Below the pieces are notes generated by a model. It was given only the letters and a program-made list of their open reading frames with translations, had not been told where the DNA came from and did not search any database. From contig NC_134683.1 in NCBI RefSeq assembly GCF_024713945.1, forward strand, positions 436,501-500,500: a stretch of DNA of 64,000 nt, given 5' to 3'. The stretch comes from Dermatophagoides farinae. Taxonomy: Eukaryota; Arthropoda; Arachnida; Sarcoptiformes; Pyroglyphidae. Both the position numbers and the translations under genes were made by a program. How positions within the stretch are numbered: the first letter of the stretch is position 1; every line of letters begins with the position of its first letter. This document shows positions 9,680 through 23,073 of this stretch, piece after piece.

Positions 9680-12416
9680 TCAAAGTGATGTTTCACGTCT
9701 TATCGGACGATAAATCCAATGAACACGTACATTTTCCGGTATATCATAATCTCTATTAAAAGATTTTTCCACCGGTAATCGAAAACGATTATTTTCCAAT
9801 ATCAATGTAAAATTTTCATCCGATCTTAGAGTTGTGGCTACATTACGAAGATGGCTAATCAGATCACGTGTTGTTGCCGATGATCCTTGATGATGATGAT
9901 TATAATTATGATGTTCAAATGTAACATCATCATTATTATTTGGATCAATTCGAATACGACAATTAGCCAGTCGTATGATACGTAACGAGGAAAATCCATA
10001 CGATGAAAGTTCTACACTTGAACCCATTATTATCTGATTAAATAGCTGTATCAATGATTCATTATCAATATAAAGACCATTACGATTTTGTTGATAACTG
10101 AATGCCGGTCCAATTGATAATACACGCAGACGATTTAAATATTTTCCAATTGAATTCACAGCAATTTTATCAACACGATTATCACAAGATAAACTTAGTG
10201 ATTGTAGATTTGGACAATAACGTGATAATCGATCAATATCATCATTAGTTAGCCCAACGTAATCAATACTAAGATGACGAAGATTTTTAAGTGATGCAAA
10301 CACATCAAAATTCAGATTCATTTTCGATAGATTCGATGAATTTGGCCGATTTGGATTGCTGTGAATCGTCAGATGGTATGTATCGGCCAGATTAAATGTA
10401 GCCAAACATTGCATTAGTTTCAAACGATCATGATGGACATAATTTATGTCAACCACAAGACTAACATCGGTGATGACTGTACGAAATTCCCGTGATAATT
10501 TTCCCATTGAATCCAAAACCGTGGTTAAATCAATTTTATCATTTGTAATTGCCTGATTTGATATTGGTATCAATTCCAAACGTAACGCACGAAGTTGTTC
10601 ACGACGTTCATTCAATCGTTCTGGTGGCATTAACGTATCGATAATTTCAATTGCAAATTCATTAAAACTACGCATATCATGACGAATTTTGATTGTTAAT
10701 CGCATGATTCTTTCGGCAAAAGCATTCCAGAATAAATTGAAAAATCGTAGATTAGCTTGATCAGTAAGTAATACTTCAAATTCGACTAGATTTTCATAAT
10801 AATCACTATGTAAATAAAACATTTGTAAAAAAGTGGCTGCAAAAAAACCGAAAACCGAATCCAATTACCAAAAATAATGAATGAAAATGCAAATGAAACT
10901 CACCAGTAATTGTATTATTGAATACAAATGCCATAGAAAGATCCAGATGATTTGTCAACAATCGAAATGATCGTAATGATTCGCCAAATTGTTCGCTAAA
11001 TAATTCGAACGATCGTAATGAATCTTTTACGGTATTTGTACCATCCAAATGAATGGCAATCTTTTCCAGCCGTTCATGATAATTTTTTCGATAATAATCA
11101 ATCAAATTTCGTAATAATCGATCATTAAATGATTCCATTATCAATATTGAACCAGATGCATTACAATCGATACATTTTTTTGTAACAAATAATGTTTCAT
11201 CATTTGTTGAACGTTTTTTAATTATTTTTGGATGACAATTTTTCAAACAAACCATTGAATCGATATTATCGATACTAGTGAGTCGACGATACATTTCTGT
11301 ATAATGGCAATTTGTTGGTTTATCATTCTCTTCATCATCACCGATATCTTCAACAAATTGATCATCATCATCAGCATTGGCCGTGATAATTGTACGATTA
11401 TCAATTTTCCTTTTCACTGGTGATGATGATAATAATCGACTACCAATTGATCCAATACGTTGTAAACTTTTTGCACTTGCCGTTGTTGTTGTCGATGCCT
11501 TCAAATTATTACGTTTCGTCGGTGGTTCCAACTGTATGGTTTTTAAACTTTTGGTTCGTAACCAATGATTTGATTTCTTTTTATCATTATCAATTGGTGG
11601 TTTGGTGGTGATTCTGTTTGTTTGTTGTTGTAGTTCATCATCATCACTTTCTTCATTTTGTTGTTCTATTTGCTGATCATCATCGAAACTTTCTACAACC
11701 ATTTTTGGCTTTTGAAATTGTAGTTGTTGTTTAATGGAATTTTGATTAAACTTTATTGATGATCGTTTTGGATCATGATCTAAATGTTGGTTGTTTCCAT
11801 TTTGATCTATCGGTTGTGGTCGTTGTTGTTGTTGTTGACTAAAAACAAGTGGTGAATTAGTATGTTTTGTGTTCATTGCTTCTGTTGTTTGTGAATGCGA
11901 TTCCGTTGGATTCTTTAAAATGGATTTTTTAATTTCTGTAACCTGATCTGCTACTGCAACTGATTTTGTTGTTGTTTTAGTTTCACAATGACTAACTACA
12001 GGTTGTTGTATTGATCGATTTTGATTCAATGGATCGATAATAAGTGAAGCTTCTAGATTTGCAACAAGACTTGGTGATTGTTGTTGTTGTTGAAGTTGCG
12101 GTGGTGGTGATGGCCGATTGGATTGATTCGTTCCATTTGTTCCCTTTGATGATTGATTCTTACACGGATTAGTGGTGGCACCTGTTGTCGTTGCCGCCAC
12201 CTGTTGCCCATCATTATACGTTGATTTAATACTCCAACTTTTCGATCGAATCATTTCTTGATTCTGTTTATTTTGCTGATGAAATCCATTTTTATCATTA
12301 TGAGATTTATTTGATTTTCCATCATCATTATTCGGACGTTGTTGTTTATGATTATGAGTTGAGTTTGATTTTTTCTTCTTAACACTTTGGCGACCAAACC
12401 ATTTGAACCAGCCCAT
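9680..12416 (-). CDS. Leucine-rich-repeat protein with long disordered N-terminus
   Basis: Two exons on the minus strand, 12416-10904 and 10836-9680, split by a 67-base phase-1 intron (donor GTGAGT), giving 889 residues. Residues 1 to about 350 are low-complexity: Gln, Asn, Ser and Asp runs and basic patches, probably disordered. A CLKNC...CIDC four-cysteine cluster around residues 380-410 could bind zinc. The C-terminal half is ordered, and at about residues 690-800 shows degenerate leucine-rich repeats of the F-box/RNI type (LKNLRHLSIDYVGLTNDDI, then CPNLQSLSLSC, then LNRLRVLSIG). I do not see a clear F-box before them. An FBXL-like adaptor or scaffold role is possible but unproven. The start ATG gives MGWFKWFG and is preceded by A-rich leader. 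Confidence 0.75.
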
Positions 12417-15400
12417 TTTTTGATTATTTGGTTGTATTGTTGAATTTGAAAAAAAAATTCACTTGGAACACAGACAAAAAAAATGCCACAAGAAAACCTC
12501 GAGTTTCTTTTTTGAATATGAGATTATTCACTACTTAGAAAACAGAAACACTACAAATCCAACAAAACACACACACACACGTATACGTACTAAAAACAAA
12601 CGATTAACGTGTCATATTATCATTTTCAGATATAGTTAGATATATAAAAAAATCATTGAAAGATTAGCGTATAAAAAAAAGTCGTTGTTTGTATTTGTTG
12701 TTGATCAATAAATAATAAATGATGATCGAAATGATAGATAAATGCATCGAGTTTTCATCTTTTTATCTCCAATGAAAATTATATATTTGGCTATGATTAT
12801 CATCATTGTTGATTGTGTGTGTGTGGTGGAGTTTTTTTTTAAATTGAATGATAATGATAAAGAGAGAGAGAGGACTCACTAAATAAATAAATGAAAAGAA
12901 AAGAAAAGAAAAAAAAATGCAAATTATTGGAAATGACAATTTTGAAATTTTGAATTTTGAAATTTTTTGTTGTTGTTGTTGTTGAAAAATGTAGACAATT
13001 TCATCTTCATTTTTTTTCCTTGATCCTTGGCAATCTATTTATTGTTCAATTTCATTGATTTAATCATTATATATAGAAAAAAAATGTTGAAAAATTGAAA
13101 TTCATTTCATGTTTTGTTTTTGTCCTACATTTGAACTTTTATGTTGTTCAAACCACGCAGATGTGTATTTTTTATTTTATTTCTTCTATGTGTATTTTTA
13201 CTTGTCTGCTTTTGTTATTAGTAGAAAAACAAATCAATCAATCAATCAATCAAACAAATCGAAATGAAATCGATCGGTGCCGGTATTTTATTAGCTTACC
13301 TGTATTTTGTTTGTATGTTATTTTGAAAGACGATTCCAACATTTGGTGAAATTGGATCCTGTTTTATTTTGTTTTTGGTCAAAATTAAATTTAAAATTGA
13401 CAACATCTGGGCAACATACACTTGTCCACTTAGTTGATGGTTGATTTTTGTTTTGTTTTGTTATTCTTCCATCACTTTGCTGATTAATTGTGGAAATTTT
13501 AAAATTTTTGACAAAAACAAACACACACACAAATGGCAAAAAAAAATCTTAACGATGGCACGTCGATTGAAAAAAAAACATTCCAATGTTAGAAAAAAAA
13601 ACAACTGGTTGTTGTCATTGTTTGAATTGTCAAATCTATAATAATAATTTGATTATTAAACACTGTGGATATATTACAATCGATTGATCGATTATGGTCG
13701 TTAGTTGGTCGTGGCAATTGTATGTCAAAACAAAACACCAACAAACAAATTTCGTTTGTATGTGTGTGTGTATGCTTGTTGAATGTAACATGAAAAAAAG
13801 GTCCTGCCCGGCAATAATAATCATCATCATCATTCATTTCAACGGATTTCATCGTCGTGTTTCTCTCTCTCCATGGATTTTTTTTTATTGCGAAAAAAAT
13901 GTATTTTTTATCAAAACAAAAAAGAGCCATCATCATCGTCATCATTAAATGCGGTGAATTTTGAATGAATATATGAATGTCAATCACACTGGCATGTGTG
14001 TGTGTGTGTGTGTTTGTTTTTTTAAAAAGAGAATGAAAAAAAAATCTCTTTTTTCAAAAATTTTTATGCATATCGGATGAATGAAACAAACACAAAAAAT
14101 AGGCCACCAAGTGTGTTCATTCTAGCTATGAGAAGATGATGATTATATAATTAACGATCATGAAAAACAAAAAAAAAGAGAGAAAAAAATTTGTTGTTGA
14201 TTGAATATCAATCGATCAGATTAAAAAAAAAGAGATAATGAATTAATGAAATGTTGGCAGCGATTGAATTTTTTTCCCACTGTAAAACAATGCCAAAAAC
14301 GACGCCCTGAATTACAAATTCCACATTAAAAAATTCCTTTCAAACCCCCAAAAATTTTTTTTCAAGTTTTTTTTGATTGGTTTTGGTTTTCACTAAATCC
14401 CTACGTACACATGTGCGTTATATCCACATTTTACGTGTCGTTGTCAATGAAAATAGGTGATTTTAATTTTGGACAATAGAAAAAATGCTAGGAAACCGGA
14501 CAAAAAAAAATATGGGGAAAAAAACAAAACAAAAACAAAAACACCGCATCATTACATCAATCATGACATCAATTGGCAATCATCATCAGTTTTGGCTGAT
14601 AATAAATAAATATATAATATGAACGTATTATTCGTACAAGGGAGAAAAAAAAATTTCTTTTCTTTTCCATTCCAATTTTAGCATCATCAATACATCATCC
14701 TTGTTTGTTCAAAATCTAAATTCATTATCAATATAGCTCATCATTATCATCTTTATGCCGTTTTTTTTCTTGAAATTGAATCCAAAAGAAAATTGCTAAA
14801 ATCGAGAAAAAAGAACAAAAAAAAATTGACATGTGATAATGATGATAAGATTATAAACAACAAATTTTCTGATGATGTTTTGATGATGATGATGATGAGT
14901 GATTTATTTTTTATTTTCGATTTTTTTCCGTATAATTTCATCATCATAATCACACTCATACACACACACACACACACAGTAAATAAGACTTTTATATATC
15001 GATTTTATAATAAAAAGTGATGGTGATGATGATTTTTATTAATTCTTAACCACATCGGTATTCTCAATTTTGTGTTTTTTTTTCACAAATAATTATACAA
15101 CACACACACACACACACATTACAAAAAAACTCAAATTAAATTGCCATCACCGTGTCGTTAATTATCTTCATCATCTGATTGATAGCGACGACAACGACGA
15201 CGACGACGAAAAACAAAAAACAAAAGTCAGTGAAAAACAAAGCAAAAACAAAAATTATTGTTTTCCATCAATTCCAACGAAAATTTTTGTTTTTTTTTGT
15301 GTGTGTGTGTGTAATATGTACACTAATTAATTACGCCCAATTTGTTGAAATTTATTTCTTGTTTACGACGATTATGGTGTTGTTGATGATGATGATGATG

Positions 15401-15758
15401 ATGATGATTGTTAATTAGCGGTGCAATATTCTTTTTTTTCTGGATCAATTTAAAAAAAAATTGACAATCTAGTCGTCTATAAATATAAAAATAAATCAAG
15501 TGGATTTCTTTTAATCCATCATTCCATTCGTTTTTTTTTCTCTTATTTTAAGATTAATTATCAGTTGGATTTGATTTCTATTTTTGTCGATAAGTGATTT
15601 TCTTTGTGTATGTGTATGATCATCATACTGCCATCATCAATCGAATCAGTGTTTTCAATTTATAAAAAAAAAGATTTTCCTTCCAATCAATCATCGATTA
15701 AATTTATCATTAAAATTGATTCTTGTCATAGTTTGAATAATTGAATTTCAACAATTTG
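12417..15758. other. Long intergenic region between divergent genes
   Basis: About 3.3 kb upstream of both the LRR gene (leftwards) and the copper transporter (rightwards). It holds GA runs near 12860, TTG runs near 12970, TG runs near 13990, and CA and GAT runs at about 14885-15110 and 15380-15410. All open frames are short and repeat-driven. A TATA box for the copper transporter is at 15478. I recognise no RNA genes or mobile elements. Confidence 0.5.
15478..15493 (+). promoter_or_regulatory. Candidate TATA box for copper transporter
   Basis: TATAAATATAAAAATA lies about 280 bases before the ATG at 15759, a position like that of the TATA box in front of the gene at 8476. Support is by sequence and spacing only. 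Confidence 0.35.
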
Positions 15759-16357
15759 ATGGTAACAATGGAAATGGACATGAAAAATGGATCACACCAC
15801 CATGGTATGATGATGTATTTTCATACAGAAATTGGTGGTGATTATATCCTGTTTAAATCATGGAAACCACAAGACGGTAAAGGTATGCATAGATTCAACA
15901 ATCCAAAAAATTTTTTTTTTCCAAATTTAAAAAAAAAATTTCACTTTTTTTCAACCAAAACAACAAAACACCAAAGAAATGGCATGGGCATGTTTGGCCA
16001 CCGTATTATTTACGATTTTCTATGAATCATTTAAAGTTTTACGTGCAAAAATTCAACAACAAATTTCAAATTTTGATTCCGGGTATGTGTGTAAATTGAA
16101 TTGAATTGAATAAATTCCTCCCATTTTTTTCATTTAGAAACAAATACACAAACATGTATCATATATTACAATCCATATTGCATGGCGTACAATATCTATT
16201 GTCGTATTGTTTAATGTTGATTGCAATGACATATCAACTATATCTGATTTTTGCCATTGTTATTGGTGCAATAATTGGTAATTTTGTCTTTGCTCCATTA
16301 TCAACATTTGAAACAAATTCTGGTAGTGCTGATTTTGGTGATCCATGTTGTGGTTGA
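15759..16357 (+). CDS. High-affinity copper transporter, CTR1/SLC31 family
   Basis: Three exons, 15759-15882, 15977-16082 and 16138-16357, giving 149 residues. CTR proteins form trimeric Cu(I) channels at the plasma membrane or endosomes. Family features in order: a Met/His-rich N-terminus (MVTMEMDMK, then HHHGMMM at 13-19) for copper capture, a first helix region with EMAWACLA (42-49) matching the conserved GEMAGA region of human CTR1, YESFKVLR at its cytosolic end, the MLIAM MxxxM gate of helix 2, and GAIIG, the GxxxG packing motif of helix 3. A CC pair near the C-terminus replaces the HCH of human CTR1. The first donor could instead lie six bases earlier (after 15876), which would remove two residues in frame. 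Length is short but normal for invertebrate CTRs. Its 3' end faces the SUR gene. Confidence 0.92.
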
Positions 16358-16513
16358 TGATCATGATGATATTGATAAACCATCTCGACAAATCAATATA
16401 ACATATATTCATTCATTTTTATTTCGTTTGTTTTCAGTTGTTTATTGTATATTTGACATTTTAAAAAGTTAAATTTTTTAAATAAAATTTTTTTTGATTG
16501 ATCCAGCCAGTCA
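16358..16513. promoter_or_regulatory. Overlapping poly(A) signals of convergent genes
   Basis: The 156-base gap has AATAAA on the plus strand at 16481-16486 (copper transporter) and AATAAA on the minus strand at 16446-16441 (SUR gene). If both are used, the two 3' UTRs overlap by several tens of bases. Confidence 0.5.
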
Positions 16514-19500
16514 TTATTTGTATTCACGATTTTTATGATACAAAGTATAAAACATTGATTTTGAATCGTTCAATAATCGATTTGGTGAATCAAATTCAAT
16601 GATTCGTCCATCATTAACCACGGCTATTCGATCGAAATGGACAATTTGTTGAACATGATGTGCAATCGCCAAGATTGTTCGTGAACTATTGAATATTTGA
16701 TCGAAAACTAATCGTTCACTTTTCATATCCAACATTGATGTTGATTCATCCATCAAGAGAATTGGTGTATCCACCAAGAATGCACGTGCACAACAAAGTA
16801 ATTGCCGTTCACCGGATGAAAATCGTTGTTTTACTGTTTGTTCATCATTAAATTCTTCATCTAATGATGTAATTGTTTTATCCAAGCGAAAATCATGAAG
16901 AATTTTCCACAATTCTTCATCAGAATGTTCACGATCTGGGTCTAGATTATCACGAATCGAACCAGTAAATATAACTAAATCTTGTGGTATAATTGCTAAT
17001 CGTTTTCGTAATCGGTATGGGCAAAGATGTGTTATATCAATATTATCGACAAAAATTTGTCCACTACATATTTCATTGATACGAAACATGGCACCAATCA
17101 GTGAGGATTTCCCACTTCCAGTACGGCCACATATTCCAATCTACATAAAATGACAAAAATCAATTCATGAAGAAAAAAAATTTCCCAAAAACAGACCTTT
17201 TCACCAGATCGAATATGCAAACAGGCATCATGAATGATTGGTTTAAGATTTGCGCCATAACGTATGGTTACATTTCGAAATTCAATTTCACCATTTTTGG
17301 GCCAATTTTTCGACATTGCTAAATAAATTTTTGATGAAAATCAATCAATCAATCAGACAGACAATTAATCAATTCATACCTTCAAATTCTTGTCGAGAAT
17401 TTGTACAACTTTTTTCTCTTTCCAATCCTATATATGAATGTATACGCTCAACGGAATGCATATTCATTTCAACCTGGGCCAAGTTTCGTACTAGCCAATT
17501 CAAATAAACAGGTACCAATAAGGTATATGTCATTGCCAGACCAACATATGCTGATTGAACATTCCAATAAAATGCAGCCGTAATTGATATCATCATCGCA
17601 ATGAACAGGATGATGCCACCAAAATAATCCAACAAGATTCCCAGAAAACAATTTGCTGAATTAACCATCAAAAAACAAAGATTATTCATATCAAGATATT
17701 GATGAAATCGATCAGAAAACATTCGCTGTTCACGAAATGCACGAATCGTTGTCAGGCCATCAATAGTTTGATTAAAATGTGATATAATTGGTGATTTTGA
17801 TGATGATTCCAAACGTTGTAATTGTCTTGATGTACAACGAAAGATTTTCTGCAGATAATAATACAACACAAGTATCGGTAAGATTGCAATGGAAAAACAT
17901 GGACAAATTATCACATCGACAATGATGGCCGATGCACATAGAAAGAAAAATCTCAACAATACAGGTATGGCAATTGGAAGTTTCTGCTCATTAAAAAAAA
18001 ATTCAAAAAACAAAATCAATAAACGATTATTACTGATATCAAAGACGTACCTTATCGATAACATTTAAATCCGTTGTAAAACGATTAATAATCCGTCCAA
18101 TGGGTGTACGGTCAAAAAAACGTAATGGACAACGTACCATTGTATCAAGAAGATTATCATGTAATTGTCTCACTGCTTTTATTGTTATCAATTGGGCATA
18201 AAGATTTGTAGCCAACGATATAATCACCGATACGATTGACAATATTACATATGATTTAATATAATGGCCAACACCATTGTTGTTGGATTGATGATGATGA
18301 TCATGATGATGTTCATCATTATTAGCCCAATTTGCAAGCCAAAAATCTGCTATAACACGTAATGTTTGATTCATAATAACCAATATAAATACAATGGTAA
18401 CACATGAATAAGAATGTACTTTAAGATATGCGAGGAAAATATCATTGGAAATTTGATTTTTTCTTGGATCATCATTTAATCGATTGCAAACCATATTTGT
18501 ACAATTATCATCACATAATTGATTTGTTTTAAAACTAGTAATTTCTTGCCGTAATTCTTCAGTTATACAGCTTGTTTCATCTTCAACAAATACATCATCA
18601 TCATCATCATCATCGTGTTCAATGTCCGAATTATTGTGGTAATAATCGCAACCATTTTGCAAAACAACAGTAGTATGATCATCAATAATTGTAGTAGAAT
18701 CAGCACTTAGATATCGATGAGAATCACAATATAATGGTTGTTGTAATGATGATTCTTCAATTCCAGGTGTGGTGGCGGTGGTGATAGTGGAATAATTCGA
18801 TATACTTGATACAAGTCTTTGCAATGGAATTGGATGATTAGATCTTTGTGGATGATCATCGTTATAAATCGTGTTTTCATTATTAAATGATAAATAAATT
18901 GATGTTGAATGATAGGATTCATCTGATGCTAAACGATTTAATTGATTTTTTCTTAAATTAATTACAGGTGGTGCTGCTGTGGTTGTTGTTAAATTTTCAT
19001 CTATTATACCATCAACATCACTTGAAATATCTAATTCCATTTCCAAATCATGTAATGGTAATGTTGGTGCTATACCACAGCTTGCTTGTCTAAACAAAAC
19101 GAAAAAAAACAACGTCTAAAACATTAGAAAATTGAACAAAAACAAAATTCAAAACTAACCTTAATAATGGTTTATGTGGACGACTTTTACATTTTATACG
19201 TTCACGATTACGAAATTCACCTTTTTTGGAAAAATAACGTGTTAATTTCTGACGTTCTTTCGTCGTACGACATGTATCCGGTTTTTGTTGCAGACGTTCA
19301 AGTGTTTCTTTTTCTTTCACAACATTACGATGATAGAAAAATGGTTTATTTTCTTTTTCCACCTGTTCCAATCTACCTTGATTTCGTACGGTACCAGATT
19401 CCATTACGACAACATAATCGGTACGTGAAAGAAATTCTTGTCGATGTGTAGCCAAGATTACTGTACGTTTTTGATGTTTTATCGCTAATTTCTAGTGTAT

Positions 19501-22500
19501 GAAAATAGAATAAAATTTCGTTGAAAATTTTACAATCAAAACAAAAAAAAATACTCACAATTATAGCATTTTCAAAAACTGAATAACCAACAATTGGATC
19601 TAATGCCGATAAAGCATCATCAAGAATCAATGTAGGTGCCGATGAATAAATGGCACGTGCCAATGCAATACGTTGTCGTTGACCGCCGGACAATGTTATG
19701 CCACGTTCACCAATAATGGTTTGATCACGTTGTGGTAATAGATCAATATCGGCTTTTAAACAACAAGCACGAACAACTTCATCATAACGTTTTGGATCAA
19801 ATTCACGTCCAAATGTAATGTTATCTTGTAATGATACATTTAAAATCCATGCCATTGATGGTACATAACCAAAATTGATACGATTCTCTTCGAGCCAATG
19901 TATTTCGCCATCAACCATATAGGTTTCACCAATCAGACTAGCTAATAAAGTGGATTTTCCACTACCAATTGATCCAACCAAAATGGTTAAACGACCACGT
20001 GGAAAACGAACATTTACATCGGATAATGTACATTCAATGTTATCACGATTTATGGAATTGGCTTGAATGACGGCTTCATCATCATGCCAAGTGAATTTTC
20101 CATCTGAAAGCAAAAAAAAGAATAAAATTCTCATCTCAACAAGCTCATCACTTGTCACATACTTTTAATATAGCAACAAAAATGATCAAAATAATGTTGT
20201 TGATGCTGATGCATTGATAATGGACGACTTGCTACGGCAACGGATAAACAACGATCCAATGTACGATGATGATTTAGTGAAGATTTCTCATTACTGATTG
20301 ATTCAGATTCTAAAATTGGCGCTGAATTAGGTTGATCTAAATCAACACGACGAATTGGTTCCTTTTTCCATTGAATCCTTTTATCGGATTGAATTTCACG
20401 ACTAGTAAAATATGCGGATAAACGTCGATTACTAACAATTGCACTAATTAACATTGGTATAACCAGTGGTACAATATATAATGGTACGGTTATTTGATTG
20501 AATAATGCAATCGATGTAAATACAGTGGATGCTTTCAATGGTTTATCTTCTAAATATGGGTATAATGTAAATGTTACCATTGTCACCAATATTGCTGATG
20601 CTTGTGTGATGAATGCTACAAGAGAAAATGGTATCGGGAAGAAAAAATTAATTTCAAATTTGACTAAAAAAGATTAACGCATAGTTACTATTAATGGCAA
20701 CGAAAATAGCATCACGTTTCAGGTAATGCAATTCGATACGGCGAAATTTTTTAACATATTCAGCGAAAGATAATTCCCAGCCCATTAATTTTAACAGCTT
20801 AATACCCATGAATAATTCGTTGGTTTTACTAACACGTTTATCCGATATGTCCTGTTGCAGAATTGAAAAAAAAGTGAATTCATTACAATGTTCAAATAAT
20901 TGTAAAACAAACCAATTGTAATTTTTGTATTTTTGAAATTTGCCTTGAACAATAATACTGAAATGGTGAAAAGACGAAAAATATTGTTGAACCACAAATA
21001 GCACTAATGCCCATTTGTCGATATAACAGGATGAGTAATATAATGATTTTTATCGGCACAGCCCAAAGATAATGCATCATTGTGAAAAATTGAAAAATAT
21101 TCGACATATCTAATGTAATATGATTGGATATTGTGCCGGAAACATCGACACCACCATTATTATTATTTACTGGCATATGTAATGCTTTCTGATAGATACA
21201 GCACTGAAAATTAAAAAAAAAGAATGTTAATGAATCAAAAACTTACAATCAATCAAAAAATCACTTACACTAAGTGCACTTTTCAATCGGATCGCTTCAC
21301 TAATAACCAAATGATTAAAATTATTCGATAATGTTGATTGAAGAAATGTTGCAAGCAATACAATCACCGTGAGTACATAGGCATTGGTCATGAATGTTCG
21401 TGCACGTAGAAATTCTAAAATTGGAAGATTGCCATTATCTTCATCGCCATTTTGAATGAAAATGGCACGCCATTCCTTTATCGATGCTGTTGCTGTGTAA
21501 TTTGCTTGTTGAACACGCGTTATATCATCCAAAATATAGCCAATTGATATTGGACCAATTAAACTTGAAAGATCGGCAAGAATTTTAATAATTGCACCAA
21601 ATATTAATGATTTTTTATATGTTTGCCAACAAACACGTAGTAATAATGATGATCGATGTTTTTCTTTCTACATAGAAAAAAAAATCGATAATTTCGTCTA
21701 TTAATCTATTGAATACTTACATCAATTTTATGAAAATTTCGCAAAAAACGTTCCGTTTGTGTTGTGCAACGTTCCTCATAGGTTAACGTGCCAAGATCGG
21801 CGATACAAAGATTTTTTCGATAACCAATTTTAAGAATCGGTATGAACCATGAAAATGTTAATTTCGATAAAAATGTTGTATGATTACGACGATAACGAAT
21901 AAACGAATCGTTTGTTGTCGTTGTTGACTTGTTCGATCGCGTTGGTAGTTTATTCATTTTCATTGAAAACAAATCACGTTTATAACAAATTCGAATGGCA
22001 AAAATGACCAATTCAAGTAAATGTTTAGAAGTAAAATAAAACTGCAAAATGATGATTGTGATGAGAAAATATGGACGTATTAATTCGAACAATTGAACGT
22101 CATCTTGATCACTGGCTATGAATAATATTAAAATGACAATTTTGGAGATATTTATAAAAAGGTTTAGAAAAAAATAACCAAATGCAATCGCGTGTAAAAT
22201 GATGAAATCCAATTCATGATTTAGCTGGACAACAACCTGTTTCAATTGTCGATGATGATGTTTCGAATCAATCCATTGTAATATTTGCAATAAACGATCA
22301 ATGACTGAATTGAATAGAAAATATTTTCCATAGATTAAACCATAAAATAATAGATGTATAATGATGGTGAGAATGATATTGATTAATTGTAAATTGTCGA
22401 TAAAAATCATCGATTTTTCTTCATCATCATCATCGATCCGAACAATAGCGATATCCAATATAAGTAATTCAATAAGTTGGCCAAGATAGATGATTATCAA

Positions 22501-23073
22501 TAATAGATATGATAATTGTGTCACGATTTCTTCCCAGAATAATATTCTTGGACAATCTTTTTTTGTCATCTTGGTGGTTTTTGTATCATCATTCTCATTT
22601 TTTATCATTCCAATAAATGGGTCTTGATCAGGTTGAAATAGTTGCTGCTGCTGCTGCGGATAATCAAATTCATTCGAATTCAATGGTTGATTCAATGTCG
22701 TAGTGGTGGGTGTTGATGGTCCATCAATCTGTATTTGAATTTCAGAATCGGAATTTATTGTTTCATAATAATCAGAATTATTATAATAATGAATGTGCAA
22801 ATCATTTGTCGTGTTCGAATTGTTTGAATTATTCGTCATTTTTATTTGAAAATTTTTCGTAAATTTTAATCCTGATAATTTTCGATAACCATTCGATAAT
22901 AACCAATAAAGTGCCGGTATAATTACGATGATAATGTTGATTATAAATGATAATAAATCTAATCGATAATTCCATTGATGATTATTGGATGGATCATTGA
23001 TTTTGATAATTGTCATCATCATCGATGATGATGATGACGATGATGATGAGAATGCGGATGTTGTCACATTCAT
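16514..23073 (-). CDS. Sulfonylurea receptor-like ABC transporter (ABCC)
   Basis: Eleven exons on the minus strand: 23073-21721, 21667-21269, 21203-20913, 20851-20689, 20615-20163, 20103-19559, 19491-19160, 19089-18051, 17983-17380, 17318-17197 and 17140-16514, giving 1975 residues. All junctions are GT..AG and keep frame. The plan is TMD0 plus linker (exon 1), TMD1, NBD1, TMD2, NBD2. NBD1: Walker A GSIGSGKST (930-938), signature LSGGQ (1024-1028), Walker B LILDD (1045-1049, Asp instead of catalytic Glu as in ABCC), switch ATHRQEF. NBD2: Walker A GRTGSGKSS (1772-1780), signature SSGERQ, Walker B LLMDES, switch AHH. SUR-like signatures include DGLTTIRAFREQ, YLNWLVRNLAQVE and QTNE/KTNE-GIKLLKL in TMD1-TMD2. 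SURs regulate Kir channels; no Kir gene is in the window. The start ATG is the first after an in-frame stop. The NBD1 Q-loop glutamine appears replaced (VPSMAW). MRP-type export cannot be excluded. Confidence 0.9.
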
